Below are positions 33,656-42,934 of a stretch of DNA of 59,404 nucleotides, one piece after another. The stretch is taken from positions 1 through 59,404 of the forward strand of contig CAKRGX010000013.1 in assembly GCA_934338065.1 (NCBI GenBank), written 5' to 3'. Position 1 is the stretch's first letter. Every line of letters starts with the position of its first letter. The position numbers and the translations under genes were made by a program. The stretch comes from an uncultured Eubacterium sp. Its GTDB lineage: Bacteria; Bacillota; Clostridia; Lachnospirales; Lachnospiraceae. The notes beneath the pieces were generated by a model. The model was given only the letters and a program-made list of their open reading frames with translations, ran no database searches and was not told the DNA's origin.

Positions 33656-34999
33656 CTAATCTCCATTCTGCACAGTCTTTTCTGCGCCAATCTGTTCTCT
33701 GTATTTTTTCAGTTTCTTTTCGTATCCGTTATCTGACAAAGAATAAAACTGCTCGTTTTTTGCCTCGTCAGGCAGATACTGCTGTACCACATAATGATTC
33801 GGATAATCATGAGCATACTGATAGCCGGTTCCATGTCCCAGCTTTGCTGCCCCCTTATAATGAGCATCCTGAAGATAACTTGGTATATGATAATTAGGAT
33901 GGCTCTGTATATATTCGGTTGCCGAATCAATTGCCATGATCGCCGAGTTGCTTTTCGGTGCACAGGCAACATAAGAAGCCGCCTGTGCCAATATGATACG
34001 CGCTTCCGGCATTCCGAGACGCTCTACCGCCTGCGCTGCTGCCACAGCTACTACCAGCGCCTGTGGATCAGCATTAGACACATCCTCGGAGGCACAGATC
34101 ATAATTCGCCGTGCAATGAAGCGAATATCTTCTCCTGCATAAAGCATCCTGGCAAGATAATACACCGCCGCATCCGGATCCGACCCCCTCATGCTTTTAA
34201 TAAAAGCAGATATGGTATCATAATGATTATCACCGGTTTTGTCGTATCGTACCGTCCTCTTCTGAATACACTCTTGTGCCACCTGCATATCGATGTGTAT
34301 CTTTCCGGTATCCTTACTGCGCTCTGTCGTAAGTGTGCCTAACTCAATCGCATTTAAAGCGGTGCGGGCATCTCCTCCACTCATATCAGCAAGGAAATCC
34401 AATGCATCCTCGTCAATCTCCACGTGATAGGACCCTAATCCTCTCTCATCATCCCTGACCGCCCTCAGGATAAGAGCCTTAATATCTTCTTTCGCAAGAG
34501 GTTTTAGTTCAAAAATAATAGAACGGGATAATAACGCTCCATTTACTTCAAAATAGGGATTCTCCGTCGTCGCACCAATAAGGACCAAAGTGCCATCCTC
34601 TACATATGGCAGCAGATAATCCTGCTGCCCTTTATTAAACCGATGGATCTCATCAATGAATAAAATAGTTTTCTTTCCATAAGCACCCAGATTTTCTTTT
34701 GCTTTCGCCACAACCTCTTCCATATCTTTCTTCCCGGCTGATGTTGCATTGATCTGCAGAAAAGCTGCGCTGGTTGTATTAGCGATCACTTTTGCCAGCG
34801 TTGTCTTTCCCGTCCCGGGCGGCCCATAAAAAAGAATTGAACTAAGTTTATCTGCCTTGATCGCACGATACAATAACTTATCCCTGCCAATAATATGCTG
34901 CTGCCCAACAACCTCGTCCAAAGTGTGTGGACGCAGCCGGGAAGCTAGCGGTGACTCTGTTTCTTTTTTCTGTTCACTCATATAATCCAATAAATTCAT
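33656..34999 (-). CDS. rarA: Replication-associated recombination protein RarA (MgsA)
   Basis: 447-aa AAA+ ATPase of the RarA/MgsA/WRNIP1 family, acting at stalled replication forks and related to clamp loaders. N-terminal SPLASRLRPHTLDEVVGQQHI is characteristic. Walker A is [11 protein letters not shown], Walker B is TILFIDEIHRFNKGQQD, sensor 1 is LIGATTENPYFEVN, and sensor 2 and lid include GGDARTALNAIELG. The C-terminal tetramerisation region contains KSMRGSDPDAAVYYLARML and GYQYAHDYPNHYV. ATG 34999 has GGAG 8 nt upstream; the longer frame starting at 35032 has no site. yigZ lies 44 nt upstream. Confidence 0.94.
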   Translation of the reverse strand: MNLLDYMSEQKKETESPLASRLRPHTLDEVVGQQHIIGRDKLLYRAIKADKLSSILFYGPPGTGKTTLAKVIANTTSAAFLQINATSAGKKDMEEVVAKAKENLGAYGKKTILFIDEIHRFNKGQQDYLLPYVEDGTLVLIGATTENPYFEVNGALLSRSIIFELKPLAKEDIKALILRAVRDDERGLGSYHVEIDEDALDFLADMSGGDARTALNAIELGTLTTERSKDTGKIHIDMQVAQECIQKRTVRYDKTGDNHYDTISAFIKSMRGSDPDAAVYYLARMLYAGEDIRFIARRIMICASEDVSNADPQALVVAVAAAQAVERLGMPEARIILAQAASYVACAPKSNSAIMAIDSATEYIQSHPNYHIPSYLQDAHYKGAAKLGHGTGYQYAHDYPNHYVVQQYLPDEAKNEQFYSLSDNGYEKKLKKYREQIGAEKTVQNGD

Positions 35000-35043
35000 A
35001 TCTATCTCCATTCTGCAGACACCTGTCATCACAAACGGGTCTT

Positions 35044-35700
35044 CTATAACAGAATAACCTGTCCATCTGCAATTCCAAAGCGAATCCGTTCACTTTGTTC
35101 CATCTTCGCCTTGCCTGACGTCTTCTCCGTAATTTCATTCTCAATCTGTAAAATCTGTGCATCCGGTACAAGAAGCTGCAGTTTCACAGAATCAGCATAT
35201 TCGCTGGAATACTCATGCAATCCCTGTGTCCGGCACAGATATTGTATCTTACCAACATCATTATAATCTGTATCAATATTTAAAAGATAACCACTCTTCT
35301 GTTCCAAAAGAACGCAATGATCCAGACCCTCTTTCATCGCACCGGAATACGCCCGTACCAGTCCTCCGGTCCCTAACAAAGTACCACCAAAATATCTTGT
35401 AACAACCGCCGCCACATCACAGATTCCCTGCCCGGTCAGTACTTCAAGCATGGGCCTTCCTGCCGTGCCGGATGGTTCCCCATCATCACTCGATCGTTCA
35501 ATCTCATGATCATCACCTATAATATAAGCATAACAATTATGTCTGGCATCATAATATTTCTTTTTCATTTCGGCAATCTTTCCTAATGCCTCCTGCTCCG
35601 TTTTTACAGGAAAAATATTTGCGATGAAGCGGGATTTTTTTTCTATGATCTCACCCTGCCCGCCCTTATATAAAATGCACGTAGTCTGTTCCCTGTTCAT
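35044..35700 (-). CDS. yigZ: YigZ/IMPACT family protein
   Basis: 218-aa protein of the YigZ/IMPACT (UPF0029) family. The N-terminal domain has EKKSRFIANIFPV, DARHNCYAYIIG, SSDDGEPSGTAGRPMLEVL and VVTRYFGGTLLGTGGLVRAYSGA. A small ferredoxin-like C-terminal domain (DUF1949) follows. The eukaryotic relative IMPACT inhibits the eIF2 kinase GCN2; the bacterial role is not settled. ATG 35700 has AAGGAA upstream; the ATG at 35769 overlaps the promoter. It is divergent from the PBP gene and precedes rarA. Confidence 0.93.
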   Translation of the reverse strand: MNREQTTCILYKGGQGEIIEKKSRFIANIFPVKTEQEALGKIAEMKKKYYDARHNCYAYIIGDDHEIERSSDDGEPSGTAGRPMLEVLTGQGICDVAAVVTRYFGGTLLGTGGLVRAYSGAMKEGLDHCVLLEQKSGYLLNIDTDYNDVGKIQYLCRTQGLHEYSSEYADSVKLQLLVPDAQILQIENEITEKTSGKAKMEQSERIRFGIADGQVILL

Positions 35701-35740
35701 TCGTTCGTTCCTTTCTTCTATCTTTCCGATTCTCTTTATT

Positions 35741-35769
35741 ATTGTACTAATTATACTTTCCCTTTTCAA
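35741..35769 (-). promoter_or_regulatory. SigA-type promoter of yigZ-rarA
   Basis: Minus-strand TTGAAA (35764-35769), 17-nt spacer, TACAAT (35741-35746). It is back to back with the PBP promoter. Confidence 0.78.
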
Positions 35770-35776
35770 GAGTTTT

Positions 35777-35785
35777 TGCTATACT
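35777..35785 (+). promoter_or_regulatory. Extended -10 promoter of the PBP gene
   Basis: TGCTATACT (TGn plus TATACT) about 32 nt before the start codon. No good -35 is present at the expected place, which fits an extended -10 promoter. Confidence 0.55.
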
Positions 35786-35816
35786 AAAAAGAAAAGCTCT
35801 CGGAATGGAGATTACT

Positions 35817-38363
35817 ATGAATTTTGGTTCAAAAGGAGTAGAAAAACGAGCATCCCAGCTTTGTTCTCCTGCTACACAGCGTATATACAAAATACAACTG
35901 ATCGGAATCCGCTTATTTTTGATCAGTATGGTCTTTGTGTGCATTTTTATCCTTCGCGTTATCTGCGACGGATATCAAAGCATCTTATCCTCTGCCCCGG
36001 ATCCGGATCAGATACAGATCATCCCGCAAGGTTACAGTACTTCTATCCTCGATACGACCGGTCATGTAACCCAGACACTTGTTAGCGAAAACGCCAATCG
36101 CCAGTACGCCGCACTCAATGACATTCCCATTCACTTACAGAATGCATTTATCGTCATGGAAGATGAGCGTTACCGGACACATAGCGGTGTCGATGTACAA
36201 GGGATTTTGCGCACACTTGCCACTGGCCTGTCCAACGGCGGCAGCTTTTCCCAGGGGACAGGTACGATCACCCAGCAGCTTCTCAAAAATCAGGTATTTA
36301 GCGGTGGAGAAAAAACATCCTTTTACAAGAAAGTGGAACGGAAACTGCAGGAGCAGTATCTTGCTCTGGAAGTGGAAAAACGTTATAGTAAGGAACAGAT
36401 ACTTGAGTATTACCTTAACACCATCAATCTTGGTCAGAACACCCTCGGCGTCCAGACCGCTTCCAAACGCTATTTTAACAAAGACGTAAGTGCGCTGACA
36501 TTATCGGAATGTGCCGTTCTTGCCGGTATAACCCAGAATCCTTCTGCTTACAATCCGATCACCCACCCTGCCAAAAACCGTCTGAGAAGAACTACTGTTT
36601 TGTCCAACATGAAAAAACAGGGATATATCACAAGCGAAGAATATACGGATGCAATGAAAGATGATGTCTACAAACGGATCCAGCAGATGAATCAGCAGAC
36701 TTCAAAGTCAGAAAATATCAGCTCTTATTTTACAGATGCACTGATCGCTCAGGTGATAAAAGATCTAAAACAAAAATGTGGCTATACAGAGACACAGGCG
36801 TATAACACTTTATATACGAAAGGATTAACAATCCACAGCACACAGGACAGCCAAATGCAACAAACGGTAGATCGTATTACCAATAATCCAAAATATTATC
36901 CCAAAAATTCAAAATATGAATTAAACTATCAGCTTACGATAAAAAAAGCAGACAGTAGTGAGGTGTCCTACTCCACTTCTAATTTAAAAAAATGGTATGA
37001 AAATAAACGCAAAAAGGCTTTTTCTTACTATTACTCAGATACAAAAGCTGCGCATAAGAAGATCAGACAATATAAGAAAGCAGTCTTGAAAAAGGGAGAC
37101 AACATTGTAAACGAGACGATATCTCTTATCATTCAGCCACAGGTTTCTTTTGTCCTCATAGATCAGACTTCCGGAGAAGTAAAAGCCCTTTGTGGCGGAC
37201 GTGGAGAAAAAGCAGCCAGCCGTACGCTGAATCGTGCCACCAGTACAATCAGACAACCCGGCTCCATTTTCACAGTACCATCCACCTATCTTCCTGCGCT
37301 GGATACCGCGGGTATGACTTTGGCATCCGTTCAGGATGACACTCCCTTCTACTATCCCGGCACTAAAAAATTAGTCAAAAACTGGTATGGCGCCTCCTAT
37401 CGAGGCCTTACCCCCCTCCGAACAGCAATTTCAGATTCCATGAATGTTGTGGCAGTCAAAACACTCAATGACATCACGCCAAAAACCAGCTATGACTATC
37501 TGCTGAATCTCGGATTTACCACGCTGGTAGATAATTATACTTCAAGCACCGGCAAAACCTACACAGATATTTCCCTTCCTCTTGCACAAGGCGGTTTGAC
37601 AAAAGGTGTAACGAATTTAGAACTTACCTCTGCTTTTGCCACGATAGCCAATCAGGGAGTCTACCAGCGCCCTTGCTTTTATACAAAAGTATTAGATCAT
37701 GATGGAAATGTACTCCTTGATAACACCCGCACAAAGAAAAAAGTATCTGTAATGAAAGATTCTACCTCCTGGCTATTAACCAGTGCTATGGAAGATGTTA
37801 TTGCAAAAGGAACCGGCGGACAGTTAAAATTCAAACAAAGCAATATGCCACAAGCAGGGAAAACCGGTATCTCTACCGGCAGACGTGATCTTTGGTTTGT
37901 TGGTTATACACCTTATCTGACCGCTGGCATCTGGGGAGGCTATGACAGCAGCCGGAAGCAATCTTCCACTCTCTATCATAAAAACATCTGGCGCGATATC
38001 ATGGAAGAACTGAACAAAGGTATGACTCCTGTTACATTTCCGATGCCTTCTTCCATCACCTCTGCCAAGATCTGTACAAAATGTGGAAAACTGGCAATCG
38101 ATGATCTCTGTGAAGATGCAATTGGCGGTTCCTGCGTTAAACAGGAATTTTTTGCCAGGGATTCCATCCCAACAGAAACTTGTGATTGCCATATCCGATG
38201 CAAAATATGTAAGGCATCTGGTCATTTGGCTGGTGATGGCTGTCCGGCAACCCAAATCTATACGGCTGTATACCTGCAAAAAAACGAGTCTGCACATACA
38301 TCAGACTCATCCCTTGTCATTCCAAGTTACCTGGCTGGATCTTCTTGTGAAGTACACAATTAG
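35817..38363 (+). CDS. Class A penicillin-binding protein with altered SxxK motif
   Basis: 848-aa bifunctional-type PBP. One N-terminal membrane helix (about 25-50) precedes the GT51 glycosyltransferase (about 95-270), with catalytic Glu115 in EDERYRTHSGVD, TGTITQQLLKNQV and ERKLQEQYLALEVEKRYSKE. The transpeptidase domain has SMN (541-543) and KTG (682-684), but the SxxK tetrad in RQPGSIFTVP reads S483-I-F-T486: the catalytic Lys is Thr (codon ACA). The transpeptidase may therefore be inactive, leaving a glycan polymerase. A cysteine-rich tail (C..C, C.C, C..C pairs, about 755-820) resembles a zinc or disulfide module seen in clostridial PBPs. ATG 35817 follows GGAG by 5 nt. It overlaps ygiQ tail to tail by 4 nt. 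Confidence 0.92.
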   Translation: MNFGSKGVEKRASQLCSPATQRIYKIQLIGIRLFLISMVFVCIFILRVICDGYQSILSSAPDPDQIQIIPQGYSTSILDTTGHVTQTLVSENANRQYAALNDIPIHLQNAFIVMEDERYRTHSGVDVQGILRTLATGLSNGGSFSQGTGTITQQLLKNQVFSGGEKTSFYKKVERKLQEQYLALEVEKRYSKEQILEYYLNTINLGQNTLGVQTASKRYFNKDVSALTLSECAVLAGITQNPSAYNPITHPAKNRLRRTTVLSNMKKQGYITSEEYTDAMKDDVYKRIQQMNQQTSKSENISSYFTDALIAQVIKDLKQKCGYTETQAYNTLYTKGLTIHSTQDSQMQQTVDRITNNPKYYPKNSKYELNYQLTIKKADSSEVSYSTSNLKKWYENKRKKAFSYYYSDTKAAHKKIRQYKKAVLKKGDNIVNETISLIIQPQVSFVLIDQTSGEVKALCGGRGEKAASRTLNRATSTIRQPGSIFTVPSTYLPALDTAGMTLASVQDDTPFYYPGTKKLVKNWYGASYRGLTPLRTAISDSMNVVAVKTLNDITPKTSYDYLLNLGFTTLVDNYTSSTGKTYTDISLPLAQGGLTKGVTNLELTSAFATIANQGVYQRPCFYTKVLDHDGNVLLDNTRTKKKVSVMKDSTSWLLTSAMEDVIAKGTGGQLKFKQSNMPQAGKTGISTGRRDLWFVGYTPYLTAGIWGGYDSSRKQSSTLYHKNIWRDIMEELNKGMTPVTFPMPSSITSAKICTKCGKLAIDDLCEDAIGGSCVKQEFFARDSIPTETCDCHIRCKICKASGHLAGDGCPATQIYTAVYLQKNESAHTSDSSLVIPSYLAGSSCEVHN

Positions 38364-40240
38364 CGGTGCCTCCGTTTGTGTTTCTTTTGCATAGATACCT
38401 GCTGTTCTTTCCAGTCAGACTTTTTCCCTGCCAGCCTGCGCGGTTTTATCAGACAATGCTTGTCAAAACCGATTAGATCTTCCCGCCCTGCTTTATGCAG
38501 GGCTTCTTTTACCAATTCATAATTTTTAGGATCCCGGTACTGGATCAGAGCACGCTGCATTGCCTTTTCATGTGCACTTTTCGGCACGTACATCTTCTTT
38601 TTCGTCCGCGGATCCAACCCTGTATAATACATACAGGTTGAAATCGTAGACGGAGTTGGATAAAAATCCTGTACCTGCTCAGGCATATAACCCAGATCAC
38701 GGATGTATTCTGCCAGTTCTACTGCTTCTTTCAGCGTAGAACCTGGATGAGAAGACATTAAATAAGGTACAACATACTGCTTTTTCCCAGTCAGTCTGTT
38801 TACACTTTCATAACGCTTTAAAAATTTATCATAAACAGCTCTTGATGGCTTTCCCATCGCCTTCAATACAACATCCGATACATGCTCCGGCGCCACACGA
38901 AGCTGTCCACTGATATGATCCTGACACAACTCGCGCAAAAATGTATCATCCGGATCAGCCATCACGTAGTCATATCGTATACCGGAACGGACAAATACTT
39001 TTTTTACTCCCGGAAGTTTTTTTAACTTGCGCAGCAATTTTACGTAATCCGTATGATCCACTTTCATATTTTTACATGGTTTGGGAAATAAACACTGTTT
39101 TTTCGGACATACACCTTTCTCCATCTGTTTTTCGCACGCAGGAGCACGGAAATTCCCCGTTGGTCCCCCCACATCATGGATATATCCCTTAAATTCCTTT
39201 TGACCAGTCATCTCTTTAGCCTCTCTGAGAATCGAATCATGACTCCTGGCTTGTACAATACGCCCCTGATGAAACGTAAGCGCACAAAAACTACAACCGC
39301 CAAAACAGCCACGGCAGCTTGTAAGACTGAACTGTATCTCCTGTATCGCCGGAACTCCGCCTTCTTTTTCATAGACCGGGTGATATGTTCCCACATAAGG
39401 GTAAGCATAAATATCGTCCATCTCCTGCATTGTAAGCGGTTTCGCTGGTGGATTTTGAACGACCAGTACTTTATTCGGATAGGTCTCCACAAGAGGTTTT
39501 GCCAAATACGGATCTGTATTCTCATACTGTATCATAAAACTATCTGCATAGGCCTCTTTACTTGCTGCAATCGTCTCATAAGAAGGCAGATACACCGGAT
39601 CATAGGCAGTAAGCTCTCCCTCCTTTGTCCGGTAAACAGTCCCTGGAACAAAAGTGATATCTTTCACATCAATACCACTATCCAGCGCTTCTGCAACCTC
39701 AAGCATACTGTGTTCTCCCATGCCATAGGAGAGAAGATCAGCTCCTGAATCAAGAAGGATTGAATGTTTGATCTTATCTGACCAGTAATCATAATGTGCC
39801 ATACGACGCAGACTTGCCTCAATCCCCCCAATGATAATGGGTGTCTTTTTATACGTACGGCGGATCAAATTGGAGTATACAACCGTTGCATAATCCGGTC
39901 TGCGTCCCATAACTCCACCGGGAGTATAAGCATCCTTTTTTCTCCGTTTCTTAGAAACTGTATAGTGATTCACCATAGAATCCATGTTCCCGGCGCAGAC
40001 AAGAAAAGCCAGACGCGGTTCACCCAGTCTGGCAATGCTGCGGTCATCTTTCCAATCCGGCTGGGATATAATGCCTACCTTAAATCCATTTGCTTCCAGA
40101 TGCCTGCTGATGATTGCCGGTCCAAACGAAGAGTGATCCACATAGGCATCCCCTATGACAAATACGAAGTCGCACTGCTCCCACCCCCGTCTCTTCATAT
40201 CCTTTTTAGAAATCGGTAAAAAAGATTTTTCTTCCGCCAT
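38360..40240 (-). CDS. ygiQ: YgiQ family radical SAM protein
   Basis: 626-aa radical SAM enzyme of the YgiQ family (UPF0313), function unknown. The N-terminus (DFVFVIGDAYVDHSSFGPAII) is a B12-binding-like domain. The radical SAM cluster motif is CRGCFGGCSFCAL (C-x3-C-x2-C within it), followed by KGYIHDVGGPTGNFRAPAC, a second Cys-rich stretch and the barrel with APEHVSD. The C-terminus is a basic tail (KKHKRRHR). ATG 40240 follows a GGAGGAG site; two earlier in-frame ATGs overlap that site. It is downstream of uvrC by 25 nt. Confidence 0.93.
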   Translation of the reverse strand: MAEEKSFLPISKKDMKRRGWEQCDFVFVIGDAYVDHSSFGPAIISRHLEANGFKVGIISQPDWKDDRSIARLGEPRLAFLVCAGNMDSMVNHYTVSKKRRKKDAYTPGGVMGRRPDYATVVYSNLIRRTYKKTPIIIGGIEASLRRMAHYDYWSDKIKHSILLDSGADLLSYGMGEHSMLEVAEALDSGIDVKDITFVPGTVYRTKEGELTAYDPVYLPSYETIAASKEAYADSFMIQYENTDPYLAKPLVETYPNKVLVVQNPPAKPLTMQEMDDIYAYPYVGTYHPVYEKEGGVPAIQEIQFSLTSCRGCFGGCSFCALTFHQGRIVQARSHDSILREAKEMTGQKEFKGYIHDVGGPTGNFRAPACEKQMEKGVCPKKQCLFPKPCKNMKVDHTDYVKLLRKLKKLPGVKKVFVRSGIRYDYVMADPDDTFLRELCQDHISGQLRVAPEHVSDVVLKAMGKPSRAVYDKFLKRYESVNRLTGKKQYVVPYLMSSHPGSTLKEAVELAEYIRDLGYMPEQVQDFYPTPSTISTCMYYTGLDPRTKKKMYVPKSAHEKAMQRALIQYRDPKNYELVKEALHKAGREDLIGFDKHCLIKPRRLAGKKSDWKEQQVSMQKKHKRRHR

Positions 40241-40265
40241 CATTCTCCTCCTCATTCAAACAGCT

Positions 40266-42119
40266 TTACTTATCATGCTTTTCATCGCTCTTGAAAAACG
40301 ATACCACTTTCCTCGCTGCTTTCTCATTCATCTCCGGGATTTCCGCAAGTTCCTCAACAGATGCTTTCCGGATATCTTCCAGCGAGTCAAATCTTCTCAT
40401 CAATGCTTTACGTCTTGCCGGTCCTATCATCGGTATATCGTCCAGAATCGAGTGCACCTGTCCTTTGCTCCGGATCTGTTTATGATACTCAATAGCAAAT
40501 CGGTGTGTCTCATCCTGAATACGTGTGATCAAACGAAATCCCTGACTGTGTGTATCGATTGGAATTTCTCTGTTTTGAAAATAAAGCCCCCTCGTCCGAT
40601 GATGATCATCTTTCACCATTCCGCACACCGGTATGAACATTGCCATTTTTTCCAGCACTTCCTCTGCAATTCCGATTTGTCCCTTTCCGCCATCCATAAA
40701 AATTATATCCGGCAGGTTGCGGAAAGCATCCATTTCTGACAGTCCTTCCCGCCTGCTGTGTTCAAATCTCCGTGTCAACATTTCTCTCATTGCGCCATAA
40801 TCATCCGGTCCGCTAACCGACCGGATGCGGAACTTTCGGTAATCACTCTTCTTTGCCCTGCCATTTTCAAACACGACCATAGAACCTACTGTCTCAAATC
40901 CATTAATATTAGAAATGTCATACGACTCTACCCGGCACAATCCTTCCATTCCAAGCAGCGTTTGTATCTCTTCCATTGCCCCGGTCGTACGGGCACGCTC
41001 CTCCTTCAGTTTCTCAGCATCTTTCATCAGAACCATTTCCGCATTTTTCTTTGCAAGCTCCAACAGACGCTCTTTCTGCCCTCGTTTCGGATACCGAAGA
41101 TATACTTTTCGCCCACGCTTAGCAGCAAGCCATTCCAGTATCGCACTTTCATCCTCTATCTCCCCCTCCAGCCATATTTCCTTTGGCACATAAGGAGTCC
41201 CTGAGTACATTTGTTTTATAAACGCAGATAAAACAAAGGCATCTTTCTCTTCTTCTACTCCTGTCAGATAATAATGCTCGCGTCCCATCATTTTCCCACC
41301 ACGGATAAAGAATACCTGTACAACAGCCTCATCCTGCCGGCGCGCCATTGCGACAATGTCCCTGTCTTCATTGTCTTCTGCTGTTATTTTCTGCCGCTCC
41401 GTAACTTGTTCTACACTATGAATCAGATCACGATATACCGCAGCCTCTTCAAACTCCATTTTTTCTACAGCCGCACTCATTTTTTCAGTGAGTTCATGAA
41501 GAATTTCCTTGGTATCTCCCTGTAAAAATTTTAAAGCTTTCTCAAAGCAGGCACGATATTCCTCCTGCAACATTCCTCCCTGACATGGGGCCGGGCATTG
41601 CCCTATCTCATGATATAAACAAGGTCTTTCCTTTCCTATATCCCGCGGCAAAACCTTACGGCAATTGCGCAGATGGAACAACTGATTGACCAGTTCAATC
41701 GTATCACGAATCGCTTTCCCACTTGTAAATGGTCCAAAATACTTACTTCCATCACGTTTCATCTGACGTGCAAAAAGAAGCCTTGGATAGGCTTCCTGAA
41801 TCGTTGCTTTCAAAAAAGGATAGGATTTGCCATCCTTCAGCATTGTATTATAACGGGGCGTATGCTCTTTGATCAAGTTACATTCCAATACAAGAGCTTC
41901 CAGTTCACTGTCCGTTACAATATACTCAAACCAGGCAATGCGTTCAATCATCCTTTCAATCTTAGGAGATACATTCCTGCTTTTCTGAAAATATTGTCTC
42001 ACCCGATTTTTCAGACTGATTGCCTTGCCTACATAGATAATCTCATCCGTCTTATCATGCATCAGATAAACACCCGGTTTTGCCGGCAGTTTTTTTAATT
42101 CTTCTTCCAAATTAAACAT
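40266..42119 (-). CDS. uvrC: Excinuclease ABC subunit C
   Basis: 617-aa nucleotide-excision-repair endonuclease making both incisions around UvrB-bound lesions. The N-terminal GIY-YIG nuclease ([20 protein letters not shown]) cuts 3'. The UVR motif is near 200 ([22 protein letters not shown]), the RNase-H-like 5' nuclease carries [23 protein letters not shown] and FMDGGKGQI, and tandem helix-hairpin-helix motifs end the protein. Starts at 42122 and 42119 are both near AAAGGA; I prefer MFNLEEEL. It overlaps or abuts the HAD gene stop (TAATGATG), so the two are coupled. Confidence 0.96.
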   Translation of the reverse strand: MFNLEEELKKLPAKPGVYLMHDKTDEIIYVGKAISLKNRVRQYFQKSRNVSPKIERMIERIAWFEYIVTDSELEALVLECNLIKEHTPRYNTMLKDGKSYPFLKATIQEAYPRLLFARQMKRDGSKYFGPFTSGKAIRDTIELVNQLFHLRNCRKVLPRDIGKERPCLYHEIGQCPAPCQGGMLQEEYRACFEKALKFLQGDTKEILHELTEKMSAAVEKMEFEEAAVYRDLIHSVEQVTERQKITAEDNEDRDIVAMARRQDEAVVQVFFIRGGKMMGREHYYLTGVEEEKDAFVLSAFIKQMYSGTPYVPKEIWLEGEIEDESAILEWLAAKRGRKVYLRYPKRGQKERLLELAKKNAEMVLMKDAEKLKEERARTTGAMEEIQTLLGMEGLCRVESYDISNINGFETVGSMVVFENGRAKKSDYRKFRIRSVSGPDDYGAMREMLTRRFEHSRREGLSEMDAFRNLPDIIFMDGGKGQIGIAEEVLEKMAMFIPVCGMVKDDHHRTRGLYFQNREIPIDTHSQGFRLITRIQDETHRFAIEYHKQIRSKGQVHSILDDIPMIGPARRKALMRRFDSLEDIRKASVEELAEIPEMNEKAARKVVSFFKSDEKHDK

Positions 42120-42121
42120 CA

Positions 42122-42934
42122 TTACCAATCCTTTATAAATCGTTCAATGACATTCACCAGACCGTCTTCGTCACACGATGGCGCAACATAATCAGCCAGC
42201 TTCTTCAGTTCGTCCGGTGCATTATCCATTGCCACTCCAAGACCGGCATACGCTATCATCGGCAGATCATTAAAGCCATCTCCACAACATACCATCTGAC
42301 TTCTTCGATACCCCAGCCGTTCCAATAATTTCGATACTCCATAAGCCTTATCCACACCCAGAGGCATCATTTCCAGATAAAAACCCTCCGAACGATATAC
42401 GGACAACCGGCCGGAAAAATCTTTCGCTGCCTTTGGTTCCAGCTTTTCCAATTGTTCCGGATCGCCGGTAAGAATTACCTTATTGCCATCAAACATAACC
42501 TCGCGATGAAAATCATCCGGCACCCAGATAGGAATATCACATCCCTTAGAATCTACAACGATATGCGGATCCGTATCGCTATGCGCAACTATCCTGCCAT
42601 TATCATAGGATAAAAACCCGGTATGTTCCTGCACCGAATAATCATACAATTCATGGATCATTCCTTTTGGCAGAGGAATATCATAAATGACCTCCCCTGT
42701 CTGAAAGTTCGTAATGCGGCCGCCATTGAAAGAAATAATATATCCACCGTATTCATCCAGATGGATTGCCTTTGCCTGATGACGGATTCCCTCCGTACAC
42801 CGGCCAGATGCGATTGCTACCTTAATGCCATTTTTCTCACAATCAAGAATAGCATCACAAGTTGCCTGTGTAATCTCTTTCTTTGTATTCACCAGCGTGC
42901 CGTCAACATCCAGCACCAACAGTTCATATGCCAT
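42122..42934 (-). CDS. Cof-type HAD-IIB phosphatase
   Basis: 270-aa haloacid-dehalogenase phosphatase with a type IIB cap. Motif [10 protein letters not shown] (nucleophile and acid Asp, residues about 9-17), motif II IASGR, motif III Lys in the [11 protein letters not shown] segment, motif [22 protein letters not shown]. Cof-type enzymes act on sugar phosphates, FMN or similar; the substrate here cannot be told. The ATG lies inside the end of ftsH (11-nt overlap) with GGGAGAAG upstream, indicating coupling to ftsH. Confidence 0.9.
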   Translation of the reverse strand: MAYELLVLDVDGTLVNTKKEITQATCDAILDCEKNGIKVAIASGRCTEGIRHQAKAIHLDEYGGYIISFNGGRITNFQTGEVIYDIPLPKGMIHELYDYSVQEHTGFLSYDNGRIVAHSDTDPHIVVDSKGCDIPIWVPDDFHREVMFDGNKVILTGDPEQLEKLEPKAAKDFSGRLSVYRSEGFYLEMMPLGVDKAYGVSKLLERLGYRRSQMVCCGDGFNDLPMIAYAGLGVAMDNAPDELKKLADYVAPSCDEDGLVNVIERFIKDW

